Shown here: positions 57,119 through 64,000 of the stretch, piece after piece
Layout: every line of letters starts with the position of its first letter
Position numbering within the stretch: the first letter of the stretch is position 1
From: Halobacillus litoralis
GTDB lineage: Bacteria > Bacillota > Bacilli > Bacillales > Halobacillaceae
Assembly: GCF_020524025.1 (NCBI RefSeq)
Contig: NZ_JAIVKN010000003.1
Span: forward strand, 124,001 to 188,000
Length of the DNA stretch: 64,000 nt
Reading direction: 5' to 3'
The notes under the pieces: model-generated
What the model was told of the DNA's origin: nothing
What the model saw: the letters and a program-made list of their open reading frames with translations, nothing else
Databases searched by the model: none
Program-made: the position numbers and the translations under genes

Positions 57119-57304
57119 TCAAGGGTTGGTCATCTTACGTTTTCTTTTAAACATCTTTAAAGCGAGAGGAATCATACCAAACCAATAGGAAGACGTCTTC
57201 TTAGAAGGTTTTAATTCCTTCCTTTGCTTTTTTTCTTCCTTTGACATCTGCATGTACTTGACCATTTCTTCTGTCAAAAATTTCACGTAGTCGTTCTGAT
57301 TCAT
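57119..57304 (-). CDS. yqzE: YqzE family small protein
   Basis: 61 aa, highly charged. N-terminal NDYVKFLTEEMVKYMQMSKEEKKQRKE and C-terminal hydrophobic patch SYWFGMIPLALKMFKRKRK. It matches YqzE, known next to comG in Bacillus; function unknown. AAGAGGGG ribosome site. Confidence 0.85.
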   Translation of the reverse strand: MNQNDYVKFLTEEMVKYMQMSKEEKKQRKELKPSKKTSSYWFGMIPLALKMFKRKRKMTNP

Positions 57305-57355
57305 AAGAACCCCTCTTTTTCTTATCCTATTACCTATAGTATGTTCAAGATTATC

Positions 57356-57838
57356 TCATTTTAGACGCTGTATAATCTCATCACAGATTTCTAAAGGACT
57401 CCTCCCATCCACTTGAACAACTAAGTCAGCTGCGTTTTCATAAATGGGAAGGCGTTCTTCAAAACGCAATTTCCTTTCTTCTCTGTCCCCTTTCCATAAA
57501 GGTCTGTTCTTGTCTCCTTGTAATCTTTCAACGATCGTCTCCCATTCAGCTTTCAGGTAAACCGTTGTCCCTTGTTTAAGAAGGAGTTGATTGTTCTCAG
57601 ATAAAACTACTCCCCCGCCGGTTGAGACTACCGCTTGACCTTCCAAACTGGAAAGAAAAGCCGTTTCTTTTTCCCTGAAATATTCCTCTCCATATGAGGA
57701 GAACATTTCTCGTATTGTCATATCTTCGTTTTTCTCGATCTGTTCATCCATTTCAATGCAGGGTATGCCCAGTCGTTCGCCCAAATACTCCCCAACCGTT
57801 GTTTTTCCACTTCCCATAAAGCCAATTAAATAAATCAT
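57356..57838 (-). CDS. aroK: Shikimate kinase
   Basis: 160 aa. ATP + shikimate to shikimate 3-phosphate. Walker A GFMGSGKTTVG (6-16), shikimate-binding DEQIEKNEDMTI and FREKETAFL, STGGGVVL, and the LID region RPLWKGDREERKLRFEERLPIYE. AGGAGG ribosome site. A single gene divergent from comGA. Confidence 0.95.
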   Translation of the reverse strand: MIYLIGFMGSGKTTVGEYLGERLGIPCIEMDEQIEKNEDMTIREMFSSYGEEYFREKETAFLSSLEGQAVVSTGGGVVLSENNQLLLKQGTTVYLKAEWETIVERLQGDKNRPLWKGDREERKLRFEERLPIYENAADLVVQVDGRSPLEICDEIIQRLK

Positions 57839-57886
57839 TCAATTCCTCCTAAAAAATAATTGTCCAAGCAGGATTTTCGTTGATCT

Positions 57887-57893
57887 TGTCGAA
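57887..57893 (+). promoter_or_regulatory. Possible 0A box upstream of comGA
   Basis: TTGTCGAAA contains a perfect TGTCGAA, 45 bp before the comGA start. No ComK box (paired AAAA-N5-TTTT) could be found nearby. Confidence 0.25.
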
Positions 57894-57937
57894 ATATAAA
57901 TCTTAAAGAATGAATAAAAAAATGAGGTGATAAAACT

Positions 57938-58945
57938 TTGAAGTCCATCGCTACTCATGCTCGTGATCTTATCGTTTCAGCCATTCAACAGACAGCCTCC
58001 GATATCCACTTTTCACCTTATGAGGAAACCGCAAGCATCCACTTCCGTATCCATGGGAAACGAATATTTCACTCAACTCTTCCTCTGCCTATGTATAAAA
58101 AAATGCTCTCCTACTTTAAGTTTACATCCGGTATGGATATAGGAGAACAAAAACGCCCCCAAAACGGAACATTTCAACATCGTGATAACCAAAATGCCTT
58201 TGACCTCCGCTTATCTACGCTTCCTATTATTGGTACAGAAAGCCTTGCTATCCGCATATTAAACCCTATGTCCCATACCCCGCTTGAACGACTATTCCTT
58301 TTCCCCCACCAATTAGAAAGAATTCAAAAGTGGCTCCATCACCGAAGCGGCATGATCTTATTTACTGGTCCTACTGGCAGCGGCAAGACCACTACTCTCT
58401 ACGCCCTTCTTCAATCCTTAATGAATCAAAGCTCCTTTCAAGCCATTACTCTTGAAGACCCCATAGAAAAGAATATAAACAATATTATACAGGTTCAAGT
58501 AAATGAGCGGGCTGGCATTACGTATGACACTGGTTTGAAGGCTGCACTCCGTCATGACCCGGACCTGCTGATGGTAGGGGAAATCCGGGACCAAGCCACA
58601 GCTCATTTTGCTTTCCGCGCTGCTTTAAGTGGACATCTGGTCATTAGTACTATCCATGCACGTAATGCTGTCGGAACCATCCACCGACTTAAAGAGATGA
58701 ATATTAAACAAACGGAATTAGAACAATCGTTAATTGCTATTGCTTCTCAGCAGCTAGTCTCTATTAATGGAAGAGATCAGCTGCCGAAAAGAGCAGCCAT
58801 TCTTGAGCTTCTTGATGGCGCTCCATTGCAGACGCAAATGAATGGAAGCACGTCTGAGAAACAACCTTTATATTCTTTTGAACAATTAAGGAGGAAAGCC
58901 TATGCACTTGGTTTCTTACCTGAAGAAGAAGTTTTTACGTTCTAA
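57938..58945 (+). CDS. comGA: Competence pseudopilus ATPase ComGA
   Basis: 335 aa, PilB/GspE family. It powers assembly of the DNA-uptake pseudopilus. Walker A GPTGSGKTTTLYALLQ (about 145-160), Asp box LEDPIE, Walker B PDLLMVGEIRD (about 207), His box STIHARNA. It lacks the tetracysteine zinc motif seen in some relatives. TTG start behind GAGGTGA. First of seven overlapping or nearly contiguous comG genes. Confidence 0.95.
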   Translation: MKSIATHARDLIVSAIQQTASDIHFSPYEETASIHFRIHGKRIFHSTLPLPMYKKMLSYFKFTSGMDIGEQKRPQNGTFQHRDNQNAFDLRLSTLPIIGTESLAIRILNPMSHTPLERLFLFPHQLERIQKWLHHRSGMILFTGPTGSGKTTTLYALLQSLMNQSSFQAITLEDPIEKNINNIIQVQVNERAGITYDTGLKAALRHDPDLLMVGEIRDQATAHFAFRAALSGHLVISTIHARNAVGTIHRLKEMNIKQTELEQSLIAIASQQLVSINGRDQLPKRAAILELLDGAPLQTQMNGSTSEKQPLYSFEQLRRKAYALGFLPEEEVFTF

Positions 58946-59954
58946 AGATCCTCCATTACCAATCGACCATCAGATCATTTTCCTTCATAGATTAAGTCAC
59001 ATTCTTAAGAAAGGATATCCTTTAGTTGAAGCTTTACAAATGACGGGGTGGGACCACCGCTTAAAAGCAAAAGCCGATGATATGATTCTGACTTTAAAAT
59101 TGGGAGAGCCATTTAGCACAGCCTGTGAAAGAGCCCGCTTTTCCAGTACGGTTACAACCTTTTTATACTTTAGTAATTTCCAGGATAATCTGGCAGAAAT
59201 CATCCATCAATGTAGAGAGCTTTTACAGATGAAAAAAGATCAGAAAGAGAAATTATTTAAAGTAATTCGATACCCTTTTCTCTTATTTATCTTTCTAATT
59301 GCTGCTTTTATCATTATGAAAAAGACGGTTATACCAAATTTTCTCCTCCTTTTTGAAGGAGAGGATAACAAGGCTTTGTGGCTTATGATCGTTATTAATT
59401 ACATGATGAACATAAGCGGCATAGTTGTGATACTGTTTATTATCGCCGCGACTTCTTTCAAGTTTATCTTACCCCGTCTTTCTATTCAAAAAAAGCTTTC
59501 TCTATACGAAAGATTCCCTCCATTAAAAACCTACCATTCCTTTAACGTTTCTTTCCTTTTCACGACCCATCTTTATTCTCTATTACAAGCTGGTTTAACT
59601 CTAAAACAGGCAATGGAACTAATCCAGGGGCATCATCAGCATGAGATCCTTGCTCATTACAGTCAAAGAATTGTGCTGGATCTTTCCGAAGGGAAAACAA
59701 CAGCTTCTGCGATCCACAGCTGTTCATTGTTCAGAAATGAGTTAACCGATATCTTTCACCATACAAATGACATGAAAGCATTACAGGATGAACTTGAGAT
59801 GCTTTCTGAATTTTTCATGGAATATATGCAGGAGAAAATAAATAGCTGGCTCCAAATGATTCAACCCGTTTTTTTCATAGGAATTGCCATCGTTATCGTT
59901 AGTATATACGCATCCATTATGCTTCCTCTATACCATTGGATGAATCAAATGTAA
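58902..59954 (+). CDS. comGB: Competence membrane platform protein ComGB
   Basis: 350 aa, PilC/GspF family, with three TM segments (about 125-145, 160-190 and 325-345) and two repeated cytoplasmic helical domains. Start after GGAGGAAAGCCT, 44 bp inside comGA, suggesting coupled translation. Confidence 0.93.
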   Translation: MHLVSYLKKKFLRSKDPPLPIDHQIIFLHRLSHILKKGYPLVEALQMTGWDHRLKAKADDMILTLKLGEPFSTACERARFSSTVTTFLYFSNFQDNLAEIIHQCRELLQMKKDQKEKLFKVIRYPFLLFIFLIAAFIIMKKTVIPNFLLLFEGEDNKALWLMIVINYMMNISGIVVILFIIAATSFKFILPRLSIQKKLSLYERFPPLKTYHSFNVSFLFTTHLYSLLQAGLTLKQAMELIQGHHQHEILAHYSQRIVLDLSEGKTTASAIHSCSLFRNELTDIFHHTNDMKALQDELEMLSEFFMEYMQEKINSWLQMIQPVFFIGIAIVIVSIYASIMLPLYHWMNQM

Positions 59955-59973
59955 ATAAAGGAGACTGTTTTCT

Positions 59974-60282
59974 ATGTTAAGAAATAATGAAGGTTTCACC
60001 CTTATTGAAATGCTTATCGTCCTGCTGGTTATTTCTGTTCTTTTAATCATTACCATCCCAAATATGTCTAAAAACAGCAATACAATACGTGATAAAGGAT
60101 GCGAAGCACTGATTGTAACGGCCCAGGCTCAAGTTGAAGCATACTGGCTTGAAAATAATGCGTACCCGGCTGCTATTGACGACCTTGTGAGTGGAGAGTA
60201 TATCAACGAAGCGACATGCCCGAATGGAGAAACACTTCAAATCGTTAATGGAGTTATAACAAGTGAAGTTCCGCAGCCTTAA
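59974..60282 (+). CDS. comGC: Major competence pseudopilin ComGC
   Basis: 102 aa prepilin with cleavage site EG|FTLIEMLIVLLVISVLLIITIPN (cleavage after Gly7), processed by ComC. Two Cys (CEALI, CPNG) fit the intramolecular disulfide of ComGC. AAAGGAG upstream. Confidence 0.95.
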   Translation: MLRNNEGFTLIEMLIVLLVISVLLIITIPNMSKNSNTIRDKGCEALIVTAQAQVEAYWLENNAYPAAIDDLVSGEYINEATCPNGETLQIVNGVITSEVPQP

Positions 60283-60706
60283 TGGATACACCTTAACAGA
60301 AACTGTTATCGTTCTTTTGTGCTGGGCTGTTATGATTGGCTGTTTTATTCCGATTCAGCACAGCACTTACCAAAATACCCAGTCCTCCTATTTCTTACGG
60401 CAATTTAGAGAGGATATCCTTACCACTCAACACCTCTCGATGAACGACCATGTTTTCTACTCTCTAAGGTTTCATCAGGATTCAAACCAATACCTTTTGT
60501 ATGATGCAGCAAACAGACAGACCGTTTTCACTAGAAAACTGCCCGATCTATGGAGGATACAGATGCTCACTTTAGACCCAATCGTAAAATTTAATCAGAA
60601 TGGCGTCATTACTAAACCAGGCTCCATGATGATAATAACTCCAGCAAAAACATATAAAATTATTTTTCCTTTTGGAGTAAGCAGGATTCGTATTGAAGAA
60701 GTATAA
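60263..60706 (+). CDS. comGD: Competence minor pseudopilin ComGD
   Basis: 147 aa prepilin, cleavage motif NG|YTLTETVIVLLCWAVMIG. GTG start overlapping comGC by 20 bp. Confidence 0.9.
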   Translation: MKFRSLNGYTLTETVIVLLCWAVMIGCFIPIQHSTYQNTQSSYFLRQFREDILTTQHLSMNDHVFYSLRFHQDSNQYLLYDAANRQTVFTRKLPDLWRIQMLTLDPIVKFNQNGVITKPGSMMIITPAKTYKIIFPFGVSRIRIEEV

Positions 60707-61022
60707 TGGCTTCACCATGTTTGAAACCATTCTGGCATTCAGCCTGTTACTTGTCATCCTGCTTTTTCTTCTCCCTTCCCTCAGTAAAATGCACCTCAAT
60801 CAAAAGGAGTTACAAATCGAACGGGAAGCGACAACGCTTCTACATGAGGTCTTTTACGTACATCAACAAGAATACCGGCCCACTCCCTATTCAGAAGCTC
60901 ATCATATCGATGTCGAAGTTCAACTAATCATAAAAAAAGAGGAAGGATGGATCAAAGGCTGTGCGAAATGGAAAGATTTTAACAAAAACCAAAAAGAAGT
61001 TTGTCTCTATGATATCCCCTGA
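60693..61022 (+). CDS. comGE: Competence minor pseudopilin ComGE
   Basis: 109 aa with prepilin motif NG|FTMFETILAFSLLLVILLF. TTG start inside the comGD 3' end (14-bp overlap). Assigned from position and length. Confidence 0.85.
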   Translation: MKKYNGFTMFETILAFSLLLVILLFLLPSLSKMHLNQKELQIEREATTLLHEVFYVHQQEYRPTPYSEAHHIDVEVQLIIKKEEGWIKGCAKWKDFNKNQKEVCLYDIP

Positions 61023-61431
61023 GTGTGAGGAAGGTTTCACCTTATTGGAAGTAATGATTAGTTTAGCTACGATAATGCTCATCCTCTCACTTGTTACCCC
61101 CATCCTCTCGATTCTTTCGTTTCATACCGAGTACGAACAGCCATTAGCCGTCCGACAATTAAGAAACTTTCTGCAGGAAGAGTTAAATCAGTCACGCAGC
61201 TATACATTTACTAAACAAGCACTGACGATTATTGATAAAGACAAGCGGCAGGTCCTGATTGAAAAGGATGGAAACGTTATAAAGCGGACTGTTGACGGAC
61301 GTGGATATGAATTCCTGCTGCAAAATGTTCGAAACCTTTCTTTTGAAAAAGAAGTTTATACAGCTGATATTAAAGTGGTGATGGAAAATGAGGAAAGATA
61401 CGAGGAACACTTACACCTTCCTGGAAAATAA
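61009..61431 (+). CDS. comGF: Competence minor pseudopilin ComGF
   Basis: 140 aa. Prepilin-like EG|FTLLEVMISLATIMLILSLVTPI. ATG at 61009 gives MISPECEEG before the cleavage site; a GTG at 60961 would add 16 basic residues and is less likely. Overlaps comGE by 14 bp. Confidence 0.87.
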   Translation: MISPECEEGFTLLEVMISLATIMLILSLVTPILSILSFHTEYEQPLAVRQLRNFLQEELNQSRSYTFTKQALTIIDKDKRQVLIEKDGNVIKRTVDGRGYEFLLQNVRNLSFEKEVYTADIKVVMENEERYEEHLHLPGK

Positions 61432-61777
61432 TCAATCAGGAGTAATCTACCCATGGGTTCTTCTCCTCTCTTTTGTTATGATTTTGATTGTTATGAAAAC
61501 GGCTGAACAGTATCAAAACCATATCATAATTACAGAGAGTCATCATTCAGGGATCATTAAAGAACATTTACTACAATCATCCCGCAGGGAATTAGAAATA
61601 GAGCTTCGTTCCGCCACCTCTCTTGACTCTCCCCATCAATACGTAAGAGAAACCCCAAACGGAAGTGCCAAAGCCGAATGTATCATTGAAACTTCTCCTA
61701 TATGGTCATGTAATTGGGAGTTAACTACAAATAATTCGGGAACAAAGTTCTCTAAGACTTTTCACTTTACTCCATAA
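61388..61777 (+). CDS. comGG: Competence protein ComGG
   Basis: 129 aa. N-terminal hydrophobic helix (about 18-37, GVIYPWVLLLSFVMILIVMK) preceded by NNQSG, the prepilin-like pattern lacking the usual Phe/Glu spacing. Last gene of the comG operon, overlapping comGF by 44 bp. Confidence 0.85.
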   Translation: MRKDTRNTYTFLENNQSGVIYPWVLLLSFVMILIVMKTAEQYQNHIIITESHHSGIIKEHLLQSSRRELEIELRSATSLDSPHQYVRETPNGSAKAECIIETSPIWSCNWELTTNNSGTKFSKTFHFTP

Positions 61778-61976
61778 ATTTAAGAAGAATTTTACGCGTA
61801 AGAAAAAGGAAAATTCCACCGGGTATGAGGAGCAGGTTGAAAGAGATCGCCGGCCCCCTTCAGGAAAGCAATTACATCCCCAAAATTCCTTGCTCTATTT
61901 TCTCTCGAAATCCAGGATTCAAGGTAAGGTTGTTAAGAATGAACAGAGCTGTTAATAAGAGCTGAAAAAGATACAA
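61767..61976 (-). pseudogene. Decayed small membrane protein ORF
   Basis: One frame reads from a TTG (61974-61976) through MYLFQLLLTALFILNN and LTLNPGFREKIEQGILGM, then TAA and TGA four codons apart (61872, 61860), then RGPAISFNLLLIPGGIFLFL to TAA (61767-61769), overlapping the comGG 3' end. Two membrane-like helices broken by two stops suggest a degraded gene; the first part could alternatively be a 34-aa gene. Family not recognised. Confidence 0.35.
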
Positions 61977-62005
61977 AAAATGCACCTTCATATTATAAGG
62001 TGCAC
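61974..62005 (-). terminator. Terminator of mgsR
   Basis: TGCACCTT / AAGGTGCA stem, 8-nt loop, then TTTTTT on the minus strand. Confidence 0.85.
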
Positions 62006-62013
62006 CGAAATGG

Positions 62014-62397
62014 TTACGAGATTTTTTCTGTGTATTCCATTCTATTGTCTGTAATACCTCTTAGTCCATCTACATCATAGCCTACAACAAGCTTTTTACC
62101 GTTCGTTAGAATGGGACGGCGCAGCAATTTTGGCTTTTCGATAACAAGATCAAGAAATTCACTTAATGATAAATCCTCTACGTCTATATCCAATGTTTTA
62201 TATTCCTTACTTCTTTTGGCCAATATTTCATCTATACCACTTGTTGTAAGAGACAAAATACGTCTCAATTCATCGGCAGTAGGAGTCTCACGAAATAAAT
62301 GCTGTTCGTTAAAATCCACCCCTTGACTGTTTAACCATGACTTCGTACGCCGACAGGATGTGCAACTTGGGTATGTGTAGAATTTTAACTCTTCCAT
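62014..62397 (-). CDS. mgsR: Spx-family stress regulator MgsR (YqgZ)
   Basis: 127 aa, ArsC/Spx fold. It is a positive regulator of a subset of the general stress response in B. subtilis and is redox controlled. CxxC switch in YTYPSCTSCRRTKSW (about 10-13), C-terminal LLRRPILTNGKKLVVGYDVDGLRG. ATG at 62397 follows GAGGAGCG; the frame opens earlier at 62457. Spx itself is a close relative, but the position next to yqgY/yqgX favours MgsR. Confidence 0.88.
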   Translation of the reverse strand: MEELKFYTYPSCTSCRRTKSWLNSQGVDFNEQHLFRETPTADELRRILSLTTSGIDEILAKRSKEYKTLDIDVEDLSLSEFLDLVIEKPKLLRRPILTNGKKLVVGYDVDGLRGITDNRMEYTEKIS

Positions 62398-62428
62398 GTT
62401 CAACGCTCCTCGCTTTTTTAATGTATGT

Positions 62429-62457
62429 TGTATAGTTAGTGTATAACCTTTGTACAA
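62429..62457 (-). promoter_or_regulatory. Sigma-A-type promoter of mgsR
   Basis: Minus strand -35 TTGTAC (62452-62457), 17-bp spacer, -10 TATACA (62429-62434). Confidence 0.5.
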
Positions 62458-62467
62458 TATTTTAAAC
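62443..62467 (-). promoter_or_regulatory. Sigma-B-type promoter of mgsR
   Basis: Minus strand -35 GTTTAA (62462-62467), 13-bp spacer, -10 GGTTAT (62443-62448); consensus GTTTAA-N12-14-GGGTAT with one mismatch. It interleaves with the sigma-A promoter. Confidence 0.65.
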
Positions 62468-62511
62468 CCCTTTTTTCTAATGACAAATAATATTCACATA
62501 ATAAAGGGGTT
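62465..62511. repeat. Inverted repeat upstream of mgsR
   Basis: AACCCCTTT (62465-62473) and AAAGGGGTT (62503-62511), a perfect 9-bp inverted repeat with a 29-nt gap. Its left arm overlaps the sigma-B -35. Confidence 0.5.
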
Positions 62512-62571
62512 AGTGAATAAAAAGAGCGGTTATACAAATACTGAGCACATGGAAGATATGAATACGTTTTA

Positions 62572-62600
62572 TTTACAATTGTATCCTGGTCGTTTATAAT
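62572..62600 (+). promoter_or_regulatory. Sigma-A promoter of yqgY
   Basis: -35 TTTACA (62572-62577), 17-bp spacer, -10 TATAAT (62595-62600). Confidence 0.8.
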
Positions 62601-62642
62601 ATGTATGATAGTTTAACGAGAGAAAAGGAGGGGGAAAAAAGC

Positions 62643-62888
62643 ATGGATCGTATGTTTCGAGTGCTGGCCTTTTGGACAGGTATCTTCGCTGTCATGTTTT
62701 ATACAGGCGATATGGTTGAAGCGTCATTATTATCTCTAGTTCAAACGGCTTTTTTCCTTACTATCGGTTACCTTAGGCTGTCAGAACGTATGTATGTTTA
62801 CATATTTTTCTCATACTTGACAGTATTCATGATCGGTTTTACGTACTACTGTTCATTTATTCTCGTACCTGGTTTTGGTGGACACTAA
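62643..62888 (+). CDS. yqgY: DUF2626 membrane protein YqgY
   Basis: 81 aa with three hydrophobic segments (about 6-22, 27-45 and 50-75). It matches DUF2626/YqgY; function unknown. ATG follows AAAAGGAGGGGG; the frame opening at 62601 lies before it. It has its own promoter and terminator. Confidence 0.88.
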   Translation: MDRMFRVLAFWTGIFAVMFYTGDMVEASLLSLVQTAFFLTIGYLRLSERMYVYIFFSYLTVFMIGFTYYCSFILVPGFGGH

Positions 62889-62929
62889 AAAATAACCTGT
62901 TATCCATGATGGATAACAGGTTATTTTTT
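62887..62929. terminator. Terminator after yqgY
   Basis: A long stem AAAAATAACCTGTTATCC / GGATAACAGGTTATTTTT, 5-nt loop. Confidence 0.92.
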
Positions 62930-63022
62930 ATTATGGAGATGTGTATCTTCCATATGTGCTGACTCCACCTCACCAGCCCTCTAAATTAATGGAGAACTTA
63001 ACTGCAAGGATATATAAGAAAG

Positions 63023-63646
63023 TCAATTAAAAAATGGGTTCTCATTTCTCTCTTCTTCAATTGTAGTCGGAAGACCGTGACCAGGAAAAACACGCATATC
63101 ATTTCGCAGACTAAACAGTTGTTCTTCAATGCTTTTTTCTAATTGAGTACGACTTCCGCCTGGTAAATCGGTACGGCCGATTCCTCTCTGAAATAGAGTA
63201 TCTCCTACAATTGTAAACCTTTGGTTCCTGAAGACAAACGATACGCTGCCAGGGGAATGACCAGGTGTGAATCGCACCTCGAAAGTAAAATCTCCGATTT
63301 CCATTTGACCTATCTCAAAAAAATGATCAGCGGTACCTGCTTTGATCTCTCCAAGACCAAAAAGCGCGGAACCATTCTTTGCAGGGTCCTCCAGCCAATC
63401 CGCTTCATTCTCATGTATGTAAACAGGAGCATTATATTCCCGGCGCACATCGTCTACAGCACCAATATGATCGAAGTGGGCATGCGTTAATAAAACAGCC
63501 TCAACATCTAATTCCCTTTCTTTTAAATAATTTTCCAGCTTCTCAAAGTCTCCACCGGGATCAACTACCAGTGCTTTTTTGTTTTCGTGAATCACGTATG
63601 CATTTGTTCCCATCGGTCCTAACGGTAGACGTGATATTTTAATCAT
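63023..63646 (-). CDS. yqgX: MBL-fold hydrolase, glyoxalase II-like (YqgX)
   Basis: 207 aa. Metallo-beta-lactamase fold with metal-binding THAHFDHIGA (about 54-63), PGHSPGSVSF (about 130), VGDTLFQ and FPGHGLPTT. It is close to hydroxyacylglutathione hydrolase, but Bacillus lacks glutathione, so a bacillithiol or other thioester substrate is likely (inference). Confidence 0.9.
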   Translation of the reverse strand: MIKISRLPLGPMGTNAYVIHENKKALVVDPGGDFEKLENYLKERELDVEAVLLTHAHFDHIGAVDDVRREYNAPVYIHENEADWLEDPAKNGSALFGLGEIKAGTADHFFEIGQMEIGDFTFEVRFTPGHSPGSVSFVFRNQRFTIVGDTLFQRGIGRTDLPGGSRTQLEKSIEEQLFSLRNDMRVFPGHGLPTTIEEERNENPFFN

Positions 63647-63807
63647 TGGGTTACACCTCTTTAGGATTTTTAGAAAATACAGGTAGATAACTCGACATTC
63701 TTTCCTTTATGCTATAAAATAAATGAGTACCTACACTCGTTACATATAGTATAACATCCATGATATTAGGATGATAATAAAGAAAAGTGATTTAGGGGGT
63801 GCTGAAC

Positions 63808-63972
63808 TTGGTAACAGCTATTCTTCTTTTAATCGTTACAATTCTTTGTATTTTCGCCGTTTTCCGCGAACTGAAGACGAAGAACTTTTTCGCCGTTTTA
63901 TTTGCGGGTGCATCAGCATTGGTTTTTGGTTGGTTCTCTGTTATGACCATTTGGTATAACCTATTCGGGTAA
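63808..63972 (+). CDS. yqgW: DUF2759 small membrane protein (YqgW-like)
   Basis: 54 aa. TTG start behind AGGGGGTG. N-terminal TM (VTAILLLIVTILCIFAVF), basic turn RELKTKNF, second TM (FAVLFAGASALVFGWFSVMTI), ending WYNLFG. It matches DUF2759 in length and in position after yqgX. Function unknown. Confidence 0.78.
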   Translation: MVTAILLLIVTILCIFAVFRELKTKNFFAVLFAGASALVFGWFSVMTIWYNLFG

Positions 63973-64000
63973 CAATAAAAGCAAGCGGCAAATTTGTCGC

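Noticed and set aside
57839-57937. ComK box before comGA
   Set aside because: AAAAAATAATTGTCC gives only one half of a box with mismatches, and no second half-site at 8, 18 or 31 bp spacing.

Overview
The window is chromosomal DNA of a low-GC, endospore-forming Bacillaceae. Gene content and order follow the Bacillus subtilis yqi-yqh-yqg (bkd, spo0A, spoIIIA, gcv, comG) region closely. Many proteins are acidic, an AdoCbl-dependent ribonucleotide reductase (nrdJ) is present, and an OLE RNA locus lies in the isoprenoid operon. These point to a halophilic or alkaliphilic marine/soil bacillus of the Halobacillus/Thalassobacillus type; the genus is inference. No rRNA, tRNA, CRISPR array, prophage or insertion sequence was seen.

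Layout. 1-5.1 kb: the end of a large cell-surface protein (CWB2 and carboxypeptidase-regulatory domains), an L,D-transpeptidase, an aromatic-acid-exporter-like membrane protein and a bacilliredoxin. 5.4-15.5 kb: the complete branched-chain amino-acid degradation operon ptb-bcd-buk-lpdV-bkdAA-bkdAB-bkdB, with its sigma-54 activator gene bkdR immediately upstream and a near-perfect sigma-54 promoter in the gap. 15.6-20.6 kb: yqzF, a cNMP/CBS/DUF294 nucleotidyltransferase-like protein, a DnaQ-like exonuclease, aspartokinase and an orphan 96-aa gene. 20.6-33.2 kb (minus strand): nusB-folD-xseA-xseB-ispA-[OLE RNA]-oapA-dxs-tlyA-argR-recN, then spoIVB and spo0A. 33.3-43.6 kb (minus): aroQ-papA-efp, the eight-gene spoIIIAA-AH operon and accB-accC-yqhY. 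43.6-54.5 kb: yqhR, yqhP, a patatin-like gene, mntR, nrdJ behind two NrdR-type boxes, yqhL, and the gcvT-gcvPA-gcvPB operon behind a tandem glycine riboswitch. 54.6-61.8 kb: yqhH-yqhG, yqzE, aroK and the seven-gene comG competence pseudopilus operon. 62-64 kb: mgsR with stacked sigma-A and sigma-B type promoters, yqgY (DUF2626), yqgX (metallo-beta-lactamase fold) and a 54-aa DUF2759 gene.

How the genes work together. The bkd products deaminate and decarboxylate Val/Leu/Ile to branched acyl-CoA, giving fatty-acid primers or ATP through Ptb/Buk. accBC feeds fatty-acid synthesis. dxs and ispA start and extend isoprenoids. spo0A, spoIVB and spoIIIA act at sporulation initiation, sigma-K checkpoint signalling and the mother-cell/forespore channel.

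The most notable element is the ~613-nt OLE (Ornate, Large, Extremophilic) RNA at 28811-29423 on the minus strand. Its predicted ends pair perfectly over 11 bp, and it is followed directly by the gene for its membrane partner OapA. OLE is a known class, so this is a new instance rather than a new class.
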